The notes beneath the pieces were generated by a model. That model saw nothing but the letters and a program-made list of their open reading frames with translations, made no database searches and was not told the DNA's origin. Shown in pieces: positions 8,979 to 17,393 of a DNA stretch of 64,000 nt. Both the position numbers and the translations under genes were made by a program. The stretch comes from Chryseobacterium sp. Leaf180 (GTDB lineage Bacteria; Bacteroidota; Bacteroidia; Flavobacteriales; Weeksellaceae). Numbering within the stretch: position 1 is the stretch's first letter; every line of letters begins with the position of its first letter. The stretch spans positions 591,054 through 655,053 of the forward strand of contig NZ_LMPJ01000001.1 of NCBI RefSeq assembly GCF_001424585.1. Reading direction: 5' to 3'.

Positions 8979-10091
8979 TTAATTTCGATCTTCGTGAATC
9001 TTTTCTGTTTTAAACTTCAGTGACCGTCCGTTTTTACCTTCGAGAACGGCTTTAATTTCAGCAACAACAGATAACGCAATTTCTTCTGAAGTTTCGGCAC
9101 CAATGTCTAATCCTACCGGACCATAGATTTTTTTCTTGAGATCATCAGTTACAATACATCCCAAATTTTCCAGATCATCAAACATCCGTTCAAGCTTTGT
9201 TTTCGGTCCTAAAACTCCAATATATCTCGCATTTTTATCCAAAAGCTGCTTCAAAACTTCAAGATCGTAACGGTAATTATGTGTCATTAAAACAAAAAAT
9301 GTCTGCTCATCAATCTGAAAATTTTCTGCGAAATTCTCCGAAAAAATGATCTGCACACTGTCAGCTTTAGGAAAGCGTTCCTTAGTCGTATGCAAATGTC
9401 GGCCGTCCGCCACATGTACTTCCCAGCCTAAAATTGAGGCCATTTCTACCAAAGGCTTCACATCATTACCCGCGCCGGCAATCACCAGCGAAACGGCCGC
9501 CGGAATAAAGTCGTAAAGCGCTGAAAATTCTTCATTTTTAAAGATTATATCTTTTACCAGCGTTCTTTTATTAATTAAAACCGATTGAAGTTCTTCTTTA
9601 AATTCAGAGAATGTTTCAGAGAGTTTAGACAAATTATTTCGGTAAAACACTAGAGTTCCGGGTTGCTTCTGCATTCTGTTTACCGAAAAGAGACAAAGTA
9701 CAACCGCATCCTCCCGCTTCTCTGCCGTTTTTTTGAGCAACTCAACAGGATTTTCCGCATTATCAAAATGTATAAATTCAAATAAAATATGCACAATACC
9801 ATTGCAGCCGAGCTGCACGCCAAAATCTGATTCATCTTCTACACTTGTATCGTAGGTCACCAGTTTATTGGTTTGCTGATGAATCGCCAGCAGCGCTTTT
9901 TTCAGAGCATCACCTTCCAGACATCCGCCGCTCACCGCGCCGATGAGTTCCCCGTCATCTGTCACCAACATTCTCGCACCAGGTCTCCGGTACGATGAAC
10001 CTTCAACTTTTACAACGGTTGCCAAAGCTGCTTTTTTAAGATTTTTTTTAGCCGTTTCGTAAGCTTTTATTATATCTGAAATTTCTTTCAT
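8979..10091 (-). CDS. XdhC/PaoD family Mo-cofactor insertion chaperone
   Basis: A 370-residue protein of the XdhC/CoxI family. The N-terminal XdhC domain (about residues 1-75, with EGSSYRRPGARM and GAVSGGCLEGD) is followed by a Rossmann-like C-terminal domain (about 190-345, with IAGAGNDVKPL and LMTHNYRYD). Proteins of this family bind molybdenum cofactor, help its sulfuration by a cysteine desulfurase, and insert it into the hydroxylase. It is the first gene of the xdhC-mocA-paoABC operon. The frame extends to 10148, but the ATG at 10091 (MKEISDII) fits the family start. Confidence 0.87.
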   Translation of the reverse strand: MKEISDIIKAYETAKKNLKKAALATVVKVEGSSYRRPGARMLVTDDGELIGAVSGGCLEGDALKKALLAIHQQTNKLVTYDTSVEDESDFGVQLGCNGIVHILFEFIHFDNAENPVELLKKTAEKREDAVVLCLFSVNRMQKQPGTLVFYRNNLSKLSETFSEFKEELQSVLINKRTLVKDIIFKNEEFSALYDFIPAAVSLVIAGAGNDVKPLVEMASILGWEVHVADGRHLHTTKERFPKADSVQIIFSENFAENFQIDEQTFFVLMTHNYRYDLEVLKQLLDKNARYIGVLGPKTKLERMFDDLENLGCIVTDDLKKKIYGPVGLDIGAETSEEIALSVVAEIKAVLEGKNGRSLKFKTEKIHEDRN

Positions 10092-10143
10092 AATTGTTTT
10101 TGAAAAGTAAAATTTAAGATTCTCAAATGACCGAAAATCATTC

Positions 10144-10163
10144 CACAAAACAAAAATTTTGTG
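10144..10163. promoter_or_regulatory. Inverted repeat between divergent xdhC and tauE
   Basis: CACAAAA (10144-10150) and TTTTGTG (10157-10163) form an inverted repeat with a 6-base spacer in the divergent intergenic region of the molybdenum island. It could be an operator controlling both operons. Because it is AT-rich and short, chance is a real alternative. Confidence 0.25.
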
Positions 10164-10254
10164 ATCTTGACTCTAAATTTATCCAGAAATAAAAAGTAAT
10201 TCAATGATAAAACTTCAACATTATTCAGTACTATTGTATGGTATTTTTTCAGGT

Positions 10255-10998
10255 ATGGATTTATTTTTACTGCTGATTTGTTTTTTCGTCATCGCTTTTA
10301 CTTACGCCTCTGTCGGTTTTGGCGGAGGTTCGAGTTATCTCGCAGTGCTGGCACTTTTCAGTCTTCCTTATGCAGAAATCCGTCTTACTGCGCTGCTTTG
10401 TAACATCATTGTGGTGAGTGGCGGCGTGATAATTTACGTTAAAAATAAGCAAACCGACTGGAAGAAAATTTTGCCAATAACTTTGGTAAGTGTTCCGTTG
10501 GCTTTTCTCGGAGCAAAAATAAAAATCAGTCAGGAAACTTTTTTTTTAATTTTGGGCTGTACTTTGATAATTGCAGCACTGTTATTATGGCTGAAAACGA
10601 GCGACAAAAAACCTGAAGTCAGCAATGTTAGAAATAACATTTTAACCAATGGTTTTTTAGGCGGAATCATTGGATTTATTTCCGGCTTGGTCGGAATTGG
10701 CGGCGGAATTTTTCTTTCTCCGGTTTTAAATCTAATGCATTGGGACACCGCTAAAAAAATCGCTGCAACAGCCAGTTTTTTTATTTTGGTAAACTCAATT
10801 TCAGGAATCTTCGGACAGCTGTCGAATCTTTCGCACACCATTGATTTTTACAGAATAGGAAGTTTATGTGTGGCTGTTTTAGTAGGCGGACAACTTGGTG
10901 CTCGACTGTCACTAAACTGGAATGCACTCATTATCAAAAGAATGACAGCACTCCTTGTTTTAATTGCAGGAGTGAATGTTTTAATAAAATATTGGTAA
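10255..10998 (+). CDS. TauE/SafE family anion (sulfite) exporter
   Basis: A 247-residue integral membrane protein with about eight hydrophobic helices in two similar halves. Each half has a glycine-rich loop (GFGGGSSYLAV near residue 25 and GLVGIGGGIFLSPVL near 160), the hallmark of the TauE/SafE family of sulfite and organosulfonate carriers. An upstream in-frame ATG at 10204 would add 17 residues; I chose 10255 because the first helix starts there. It leads an operon with moaD, moaE and fdhD, so a role in moving sulfite, molybdate or another oxyanion linked to the Mo enzymes is plausible but unproven. Confidence 0.75.
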   Translation: MDLFLLLICFFVIAFTYASVGFGGGSSYLAVLALFSLPYAEIRLTALLCNIIVVSGGVIIYVKNKQTDWKKILPITLVSVPLAFLGAKIKISQETFFLILGCTLIIAALLLWLKTSDKKPEVSNVRNNILTNGFLGGIIGFISGLVGIGGGIFLSPVLNLMHWDTAKKIAATASFFILVNSISGIFGQLSNLSHTIDFYRIGSLCVAVLVGGQLGARLSLNWNALIIKRMTALLVLIAGVNVLIKYW

Positions 10999-11004
10999 AT
11001 TTAG

Positions 11005-11247
11005 ATGAAATTAAAATTATTGGCATTTGGAATCGCCACAGATATTTTCGGAGCTGATAAGATTTTTCTGGAAGTTGATGATCAGACAACAGTAAAAGAT
11101 TTGAAGCAAATTTTAGAGGAAAAATATGATACACTGAGAAAAATCCGTTCGTATTTTGTTGCGGTTAATGAAGAATATGCAGAAGAAAATCAGATTTTAA
11201 CATGCGACAGTGAAATTGCAATAATACCGCCGGTAAGCGGAGGATAA
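11005..11247 (+). CDS. moaD: Molybdopterin synthase small subunit MoaD
   Basis: An 80-residue ubiquitin-like sulfur carrier ending in the required diglycine (PPVSGG). The C-terminal glycine is adenylated by MoeB, converted to a thiocarboxylate, and then donates sulfur to precursor Z within molybdopterin synthase. It sits six bases after tauE and one base before moaE, its partner subunit, in the same operon. The rhodanese-fused MoeB near 15.8 kb is the obvious activating enzyme. Confidence 0.9.
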   Translation: MKLKLLAFGIATDIFGADKIFLEVDDQTTVKDLKQILEEKYDTLRKIRSYFVAVNEEYAEENQILTCDSEIAIIPPVSGG

Positions 11248-11248
11248 A

Positions 11249-11665
11249 ATGACAGATATTCAGATTAAAGATGAGATTCTAGACATCGGTACATGTTTAA
11301 AACTGGCGCATGACGAAAGTTGCGGCGGTATTGCAACGTTTATCGGAACCGTAAGAAATCAGACCAAAGAAAAGAAAGTGCTCCGCCTTGAATTTGAGGC
11401 TTATAAAGGAATGGCGGTAAAAGAAATGATGAAGATCGCTGAAGAAGTTCAAAGTAAATTTTCGGTAAAAAACGTGGTCATTCATCACAGAACCGGAACT
11501 TTACTTCCAGGTGATATTGCGGTGATAATTTTAGTAAGCGACGGTCATCGCGATTCTGTTTTTGATGCCTGTAAATACGCCATTGATACTTTAAAAAAAA
11601 CGGTTACCATCTGGAAAAAAGAGATTTTCGAAGACGGTGAAGAATGGGTTTCGGCGCATCCTTAG
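11249..11665 (+). CDS. moaE: Molybdopterin synthase large subunit MoaE
   Basis: A 138-residue catalytic subunit that converts precursor Z (cPMP) to molybdopterin using MoaD thiocarboxylate. Family landmarks are GGIATFIGTVR near the start, HRTGTLLPGD, and the lysine-rich ending TVTIWKKEIFEDGEEWVSAHP, which contains the active-site lysines. Length and gene order (moaD-moaE) are standard. fdhD follows after 18 bases. Confidence 0.93.
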   Translation: MTDIQIKDEILDIGTCLKLAHDESCGGIATFIGTVRNQTKEKKVLRLEFEAYKGMAVKEMMKIAEEVQSKFSVKNVVIHHRTGTLLPGDIAVIILVSDGHRDSVFDACKYAIDTLKKTVTIWKKEIFEDGEEWVSAHP

Positions 11666-11683
11666 ATTAAAAAACACAAACGA

Positions 11684-12571
11684 ATGAATGCTGAGATTGG
11701 TGAAAATGCCGCGATTAAACATCTGCAGATTTCAAAATTTACCAGAGTAGAATCTTTCCTAAAAGACGACGATTTGTCGGTAGAAGAACCTTTGGAAATA
11801 AGGGTTTCTTACATTGAAAATGATCAGAAATTGCACAAAAATATTTCGGTGACGATGCGTACACCAGGAAATGATGCTGAGCTCGCTGCAGGATTTTTAT
11901 TTACAGAAGGCATCATCCATTCTGCAGGTCAGATAAAAAATATAGTCCGACCAATCGAAGGCTGTTCAAAAAATGCTGAAAATGTGATTTCTGTTTCTTT
12001 AAATGTTAATTTTCAGCCCAATTTTATGACTACAGACCGGAATTTTTACACGACATCGAGCTGCGGCGTTTGCGGAAAATCTTCTATTGATTCAATAAAA
12101 ACACAAAGTCATTTTAAAAATAATCCCAGACAAAACACTTCAATTAAAAGAGATGTTTTTTTCGATCTGCCGGAAAAACTGAGGACTTTTCAGCAAAATT
12201 TCAGCAAAACCGGCGGAATTCATGCATGCGGACTTTTTGATTTTCAAGGAAATCTTTTGGCGGTTCGCGAAGACGTCGGCAGACATAACGCGCTCGATAA
12301 ACTGATCGGTCAAAGCCTGATGAATAACGTTGTGCCTCTGCAGGAGCATATTTTACTTCTAAGCGGACGCGCAAGTTTTGAACTGATTCAGAAAGCAGCA
12401 ATGGCAGGAATTACAGTCGTGGCGGCAATTGGCGCACCTTCAAGCCTCGCAGTAGAACTCGCTGCAGAATTTGATATAACGCTGATTGGTTTTTTGAGGC
12501 GCGATACTTTTAACGCGTATCATATTTCCGGTCAATTTACATTTTTAGACACAAATGAAAATCAGAATTAA
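11684..12571 (+). CDS. fdhD: Formate dehydrogenase accessory sulfurtransferase FdhD
   Basis: A 295-residue protein that moves sulfur from a cysteine desulfurase to the Mo cofactor before insertion into formate-dehydrogenase-like enzymes. The catalytic CxxC is Cys127-Cys130 in SSCGVCGKSS. Other family blocks are MRTPGNDAELAAGFLFTEGI, REDVGRHNALDKLIG and LSGRASFELIQKAA. The next gene starts inside its last 17 bases, and the formate-dehydrogenase-like enzyme follows, which is the expected client. Confidence 0.93.
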   Translation: MNAEIGENAAIKHLQISKFTRVESFLKDDDLSVEEPLEIRVSYIENDQKLHKNISVTMRTPGNDAELAAGFLFTEGIIHSAGQIKNIVRPIEGCSKNAENVISVSLNVNFQPNFMTTDRNFYTTSSCGVCGKSSIDSIKTQSHFKNNPRQNTSIKRDVFFDLPEKLRTFQQNFSKTGGIHACGLFDFQGNLLAVREDVGRHNALDKLIGQSLMNNVVPLQEHILLLSGRASFELIQKAAMAGITVVAAIGAPSSLAVELAAEFDITLIGFLRRDTFNAYHISGQFTFLDTNENQN

Positions 12572-12905
12572 AGACAATACTTTGAGAATGCGGCTTTCAC
12601 AGTCGGAAGTTTTCACGATGAAAGAACAGGGAAATATTTCCAGCAAAACGGAGTTTATTGACCATACCTTTTATTATATTTTAAAAACAACAGATACAGA
12701 AAATATCTCTGCGACATTTTCAGACGGAAAAATCACGCTTGAAATTCCACTAAAAACTATTCAAGAATTTTGCAGCAGCGATCAGGTCGGTTTTGAAGGT
12801 GAAAGCGGCAAAGTAAAAATTCTGGTGGAAAAAGATTTTGTCTGCCTCGATAATTCTGCGGAAGACCAAAGCGACAATTATCCCAATCCTAACAGTATCT
12901 GCTAA
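12555..12905 (+). CDS. Conserved small protein of unknown function, FdhD-linked
   Basis: A 116-residue protein with a predicted mostly beta structure and no signal peptide or membrane helix. It resembles a family of uncharacterised Bacteroidota proteins (possibly DUF7009), but this is from memory. The C-terminal tail has cysteines in FVCLDNSAEDQSD and SIC at the very end, which could bind metal or take part in sulfur transfer. It overlaps fdhD by 17 bases and precedes the YdeP-type enzyme by 18, so it is very likely an accessory factor in maturation of that enzyme. Confidence 0.75.
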   Translation: MKIRIKDNTLRMRLSQSEVFTMKEQGNISSKTEFIDHTFYYILKTTDTENISATFSDGKITLEIPLKTIQEFCSSDQVGFEGESGKVKILVEKDFVCLDNSAEDQSDNYPNPNSIC

Positions 12906-12923
12906 AAAACACACAATTCGGTT

Positions 12924-15278
12924 ATGAAAAATTTTGATTTAAATAAAGTGAACGACTCTCAAAAGTTTCCTGATTCGCAAAATCCAGTTCATTTATCTCA
13001 TTTAAAACTCACAAAAGTCGAAAAAATTGCGGCAGGTGTTCCGGCTGTATTAGCGGCGTTCAGTGATGTTATTGTTGATCATGCAATAATTCGTGGCACG
13101 CGTGCGCTTTTTAAAATGAATCAGCATAACGGCTTCGACTGCCCTAGTTGTGCGTGGCCAGATCCTGATGACGAGCGTTCTGCGCTCGGAGAATACTGCG
13201 AAAACGGTGCAAAAGCACTTGCTGAAGAAGCTACATCGAAGAAAATTACACCGGATTTTTTCAGAGATAATTCTGTTTATGATCTGTCGCTTTTAGACGA
13301 TTATCATATCGGGAAAATGGGAAGAATTACCGATCCGATGTATCTGCCAGAAGGTGCGACGCATTATCAATCAATCTCGTGGGATAATGCATTTAAAAAA
13401 ATTGGTGAACATCTTAATGCGCTGGAAATGCCCGATGCAGCAGCATTTTATACTTCCGGACGTACAAGTAATGAAGCGTCTTTTGTATATCAGCTTTTTG
13501 CAAAAGAATTTGGAACGAATAATATGCCCGACTGCTCCAATATGTGCCATGAAACTTCCGGTACTGCCCTGACGCCCGCTATCGGAATTGGTAAAGGAAC
13601 CGTAAAACTTGAAGATTTTTATGAAGCCGAATTGATTATTATCATCGGACAAAATCCGGGAACGAATTCTCCGCGAATGATGAGCGCACTTTCATGCGGT
13701 AAAGATAACGGTGCAAAAATTATTGCTGTAAATCCTCTGCCTGAAACCGGCCTGATGGGTTTCACTGATCCGCAAAACATAAAAGAAATTCTTCGTGGCG
13801 GAAAAAGTCTTGCCGACCTATACCTTCCCGTGAGAATTAACGGTGACATGGCTTTGCTTAAAGCTTTGGAATTGATTCTTATTAAAATGGAAAAAGAAAT
13901 CCCGGGAAGTGTTTTCGATCAAAATTTCATTGCAGAAAAAACGGTAGGTTTTGAAGATTATTTAAAGCAATTCGATCACTACGACCTCAGTCAGCTCTCC
14001 GAACTTTGCGGGATTTCAGTAGAAAAATTGGAAGAAACTGCAGAAATGATCGCACCCTGCAAAAAGATTATTTTCAGTTGGGGAATGGGTTTGACGCAGC
14101 AGCCAAACGGTGTGGATATGATTCACGAGATTCTAAATATTCTTCTTCTGAAAGGCAGCATTGGGAAACCGGGTGCTGGAGTCTGTCCTGTTCGTGGCCA
14201 CAGCAACGTGCAGGGAAACCGCACGATGATGATTAATCACAAGCCAACTGAAGAGCAGCTTGATACTTTGGAACAGCATTTTAATTTTAAAATGCCGCGA
14301 AATCATGGTCTTGATGTGGTCAATACAATAAAGGGAATTCACGATGAAAAAGTGAAAGTTCTGTTTTGTCTTGGCGGAAATTTCATCTCAGCGACGCCTG
14401 ATACCGATTACACTTCTGAAGCTTTGCGAAAGCTGAATTTAATTGTTTCGGTTTCCACAAAACTTAACCGCGGACATCTTGTGCACGGAAAAGAATCAAT
14501 TATTTTACCGACTTATGCGCGAAGTGATAAAGATATTGTCAACGGTGAGCTGCAAATTGTAACTACAGAAAATTCTATGGGTGTGGTTCAGGATTCCCGC
14601 GGAATGCTTGATGCTGTTTCCGATAATTTGTTAAACGAAACCCAGATTCTTTGTCGTCTCGCGATGGCTACTTTAGGTGACCGGACAGTTGTCGACTGGA
14701 TGCGCTATCATGACAGCTACGATGTAGTGCGCGATGACATAGAAAAATGTATTCCCGGTTTTGAAAATTATAATGTGCGTGCCAGACAGAAAGGTGGTTT
14801 TTATCTGCCAAATAAAGCGCGTGACGAACAGAAATTTTCTCCACAACTCCATGATAAAGCGCCATTCACTGTTACTGAAATTCCTGAAAACAAATTGGCT
14901 GAAGATGAATTTTTGATGGCAACAACCCGTTCACACGATCAGTTTAACACTACAATTTACGGAATGGATGACCGATACCGCGGCATCAAAAATGAAAGAC
15001 GCGTTGTTTTTATGAACAAAAAAGACATCGAAAAGCTCGGCTTAAAAGGCGGTGATACGGTGGATCTTTTTAATTTTGATGATGACAAAACCCGCATTGC
15101 GCCTCTGTTTATTATCGTACCTTATAGAATTCCGGAGAAAAATGCGGTAACGTATTTTCCGGAAGCAAACGTTTTGGTTTCAGTAAATAATGTGGTGCGC
15201 GAAAGTAATATGCCTGCTTCAAAATTTGTAAAGATCAAGATCGTAAAGCACAATCCGGCTTTGCTTAAAAAGAATTAA
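12924..15278 (+). CDS. FdhF/YdeP-family molybdopterin oxidoreductase
   Basis: A 784-residue member of the DMSO-reductase superfamily, formate-dehydrogenase-like. The N-terminus has the YdeP-type motif CPSCAWPD (Cys73, Cys76, then Cys92), which may hold an Fe-S cluster. Cys208 in NMCHETSG aligns with the selenocysteine/cysteine Mo ligand of formate dehydrogenase H. The C-terminal molybdopterin dinucleotide-binding domain (about 640-780) includes TTRSHDQFNTTIYG. The physiological substrate of YdeP proteins is not established. As last gene of the tauE-moaD-moaE-fdhD operon, it is the probable FdhD client. Its stop lies 12 bases from the converging moeB stop. Confidence 0.85.
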   Translation: MKNFDLNKVNDSQKFPDSQNPVHLSHLKLTKVEKIAAGVPAVLAAFSDVIVDHAIIRGTRALFKMNQHNGFDCPSCAWPDPDDERSALGEYCENGAKALAEEATSKKITPDFFRDNSVYDLSLLDDYHIGKMGRITDPMYLPEGATHYQSISWDNAFKKIGEHLNALEMPDAAAFYTSGRTSNEASFVYQLFAKEFGTNNMPDCSNMCHETSGTALTPAIGIGKGTVKLEDFYEAELIIIIGQNPGTNSPRMMSALSCGKDNGAKIIAVNPLPETGLMGFTDPQNIKEILRGGKSLADLYLPVRINGDMALLKALELILIKMEKEIPGSVFDQNFIAEKTVGFEDYLKQFDHYDLSQLSELCGISVEKLEETAEMIAPCKKIIFSWGMGLTQQPNGVDMIHEILNILLLKGSIGKPGAGVCPVRGHSNVQGNRTMMINHKPTEEQLDTLEQHFNFKMPRNHGLDVVNTIKGIHDEKVKVLFCLGGNFISATPDTDYTSEALRKLNLIVSVSTKLNRGHLVHGKESIILPTYARSDKDIVNGELQIVTTENSMGVVQDSRGMLDAVSDNLLNETQILCRLAMATLGDRTVVDWMRYHDSYDVVRDDIEKCIPGFENYNVRARQKGGFYLPNKARDEQKFSPQLHDKAPFTVTEIPENKLAEDEFLMATTRSHDQFNTTIYGMDDRYRGIKNERRVVFMNKKDIEKLGLKGGDTVDLFNFDDDKTRIAPLFIIVPYRIPEKNAVTYFPEANVLVSVNNVVRESNMPASKFVKIKIVKHNPALLKKN

Positions 15279-15290
15279 AAGGAAATAAAT

Positions 15291-16328
15291 TTATTTTGAA
15301 TCCTGAATTCCGCCACGCAAAGAATAGATATCTAATTGAGGAAACTCTTTTTGGATTAATACTGCTGCTGCAGAACTCCGCTTTCCTGACTGACAGTATA
15401 AAACGAGGGATTTTTTAACTTGATTTGAAGAGATAAAGTCTTTTAGATTTTCTGGCTTAATGTTTTTTCCGCCAATATTTTCGTTCGAATGTTCTTCGGA
15501 ACTTCTTACATCAATCAACTCAAAATCATCGCTGTTTTCATTAAAATCTTTAAATGAAATCTGCTTCACCGACTCCTGAAGCGAGACAATATGTGTTGAA
15601 GTGTACTTCGGCAACTTGATCACCTGCGTTTTCCCCGACCGCATATCGATCATCCAAAGTTTTCCGGCAAAAAGATCTGCAGATTTTGTCAGATATTTTA
15701 TCGCTTCCCCAGCCTGCATGCAGCCAACCATTCCGGCAAGTGCTGGGAGAACGCCGCCTTCACGACAATTCGGAATATGATGCGACGCGATATCTGGATA
15801 AACATCGCGGTAATTGGGAGAAAAATTTCCATCAATTTGCTCAACATTCCAAACGCTCACCTGACCTTCAAACTGGAAAATTGCTCCGTATACCAAAGGT
15901 TTTTTTGCTAAAACACAGGCATCATTCAGCAGATATTTTGTCTCAAAATTGTCGGTTCCTTCAATAATCAGATCGTATTCTTCAATAAGTTCAAGTACAT
16001 TTTGCGAATCAATTCTTTTGTTGATAGAAACAATTTTAATATCCGGATTTTGAGCGGTTAATCTTTTTGCCGCAATGTCAACTTTAGACTTTCCGACATC
16101 CTCCGGAGAATATAAAATCTGACGGTGAAGATTGCTCACAGAGACGACATCATCATCAACCAAAGCGATCGTGCCGACGCCAGAAGAAACCAGATATTGC
16201 GCGGCCGGACAGCCCAAACCACCCATGCCGACAATCATCACTTTGGCATTCTGTAAAAGCTGCTGAGAATTTTCGCCAAATGAAGGCAGCGCAATCTGGC
16301 AATTGTACCGTTCGAAATCGGGATTCAT
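15291..16328 (-). CDS. moeB: MoeB/ThiF-family adenylyltransferase with rhodanese domain
   Basis: A 345-residue two-domain protein. Residues about 1-240 are an E1-like ThiF/MoeB fold (ATP loop VGMGGLGCPAAQYL, DDDVVSVSNLHRQ) that adenylates the C-terminus of MoaD. Residues about 250-345 form a rhodanese domain with an active-site cysteine in LVLYCQSGKRS, which can supply the sulfur. This MoeB-rhodanese fusion resembles MoeZ or eukaryotic MOCS3. It is the last gene of the moaA-moeA-moaC-mobA-moeB operon and overlaps mobA by four bases. Confidence 0.9.
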   Translation of the reverse strand: MNPDFERYNCQIALPSFGENSQQLLQNAKVMIVGMGGLGCPAAQYLVSSGVGTIALVDDDVVSVSNLHRQILYSPEDVGKSKVDIAAKRLTAQNPDIKIVSINKRIDSQNVLELIEEYDLIIEGTDNFETKYLLNDACVLAKKPLVYGAIFQFEGQVSVWNVEQIDGNFSPNYRDVYPDIASHHIPNCREGGVLPALAGMVGCMQAGEAIKYLTKSADLFAGKLWMIDMRSGKTQVIKLPKYTSTHIVSLQESVKQISFKDFNENSDDFELIDVRSSEEHSNENIGGKNIKPENLKDFISSNQVKKSLVLYCQSGKRSSAAAVLIQKEFPQLDIYSLRGGIQDSK

Positions 16329-16915
16329 TTTTTCTGATTTAATAAAATATTTTCGGCAATTTTCGCTTCGTCCGGTGTATTGACGTTCATCAGACTCTCA
16401 GGGTTTTGAGGCTCAAGAATTAATGTATTGCTGTTGATCAGAACTTTTCTGGGACAGGTAATCTCTCGGCCTAAAAATTCAAGCAAAAGAGGATAACTTT
16501 TCGGTTCCCAAATCGTGATTAACGGTTCCGGCAAACCATCAAACGGACTTTTAAAAGTGGTAGCTATTTTTTCTGAATCTCTGGAATCTGAAAGATGCTG
16601 TAAAGTATTCTGATCTAATACCGGTAAATCGCACGCTACTACTAACCAGGCTTTTTCACGGTCGGAACGCAGCGCAGTGAGAATTCCACCTAAAGGACCA
16701 AGATTTAAAAAAGTATCTGAAAGAAATTGATAATCGGGATTCTGAACTTCATTCTGATCATGTCGGCATGAAATAAAAACTTCATCACAAAAATTTCTCA
16801 ACAAATCTGCCGCGAAAAACTGCTGTTCTTTGCCGTGCCAGTTGATCCGCTCTTTCGCCGTTCCCATTCTTACGCTTTTTCCGCCGGCAAGCACCAGTCC
16901 ATTGAGTTTAGGCAT
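16325..16915 (-). CDS. mobA: Molybdenum cofactor guanylyltransferase MobA
   Basis: A 196-residue nucleotidyltransferase with the N-terminal GTP-binding signature GLVLAGGKSVRMGTAK and the metal-site motif VVACDLPVL. MobA attaches GMP to the Mo cofactor to give the dinucleotide used by DMSO-reductase-family enzymes such as the YdeP-type protein in this island. The start ATG at 16915 (MPKLNG) is preferred over 16936, which would overlap moaC by 20 bases. It has a four-base overlap with moeB. Confidence 0.88.
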   Translation of the reverse strand: MPKLNGLVLAGGKSVRMGTAKERINWHGKEQQFFAADLLRNFCDEVFISCRHDQNEVQNPDYQFLSDTFLNLGPLGGILTALRSDREKAWLVVACDLPVLDQNTLQHLSDSRDSEKIATTFKSPFDGLPEPLITIWEPKSYPLLLEFLGREITCPRKVLINSNTLILEPQNPESLMNVNTPDEAKIAENILLNQKK

Positions 16916-16916
16916 T

Positions 16917-17393
16917 TTAAGATCTTTTAAAATCATTTTTTCCGCCGGTTTTTTCCATGAGTTTGATTTCCTTTATCACAATATCATGGCTCATTGCTTT
17001 ACACATGTCATAAATTGTCAGGGCAGCAAGGCTCGCGCCAATCAAAGCTTCCATTTCGATTCCGGTTTTTGCTTCAACTTCTGCAGTACAGAAAATTTCA
17101 ATTTCATTAAAATCATTAAAATCAATATTTATAGAACAGTTTTCCATCCCAATCGGATGACAAAGCGGAATTAAATCACCAGTTTTTTTTGCCGCCATAA
17201 TGCCAGCAATAATCGCCGTCTGAAAAACCGAACCTTTCGCCGTATTGAAATTTGCGTCCTGCAATTTGCTGAAAATATGCTCTGGAAGCTGCACAACTGC
17301 TTTGGCAGTTGCTTTCCTGTGTGTAATTTTTTTTGAACTCACATTTACCACTGAAGGTTTCTGCTGATCATCTAGATGGGAAAAATCTTTCAT
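16917..17393 (-). CDS. moaC: Cyclic pyranopterin monophosphate synthase MoaC
   Basis: A 158-residue enzyme that converts the MoaA product (a cyclic dihydro-GTP) into cyclic pyranopterin monophosphate. Signature sequences are AKKTGDLIPLCHPI and GIEMEALIGASLAALTIYDM, followed by the lysine-rich IKLMEKTGGK end that contributes to the active site. Its ATG directly follows the moeA stop codon, showing a tightly packed operon. Confidence 0.94.
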   Translation of the reverse strand: MKDFSHLDDQQKPSVVNVSSKKITHRKATAKAVVQLPEHIFSKLQDANFNTAKGSVFQTAIIAGIMAAKKTGDLIPLCHPIGMENCSINIDFNDFNEIEIFCTAEVEAKTGIEMEALIGASLAALTIYDMCKAMSHDIVIKEIKLMEKTGGKNDFKRS

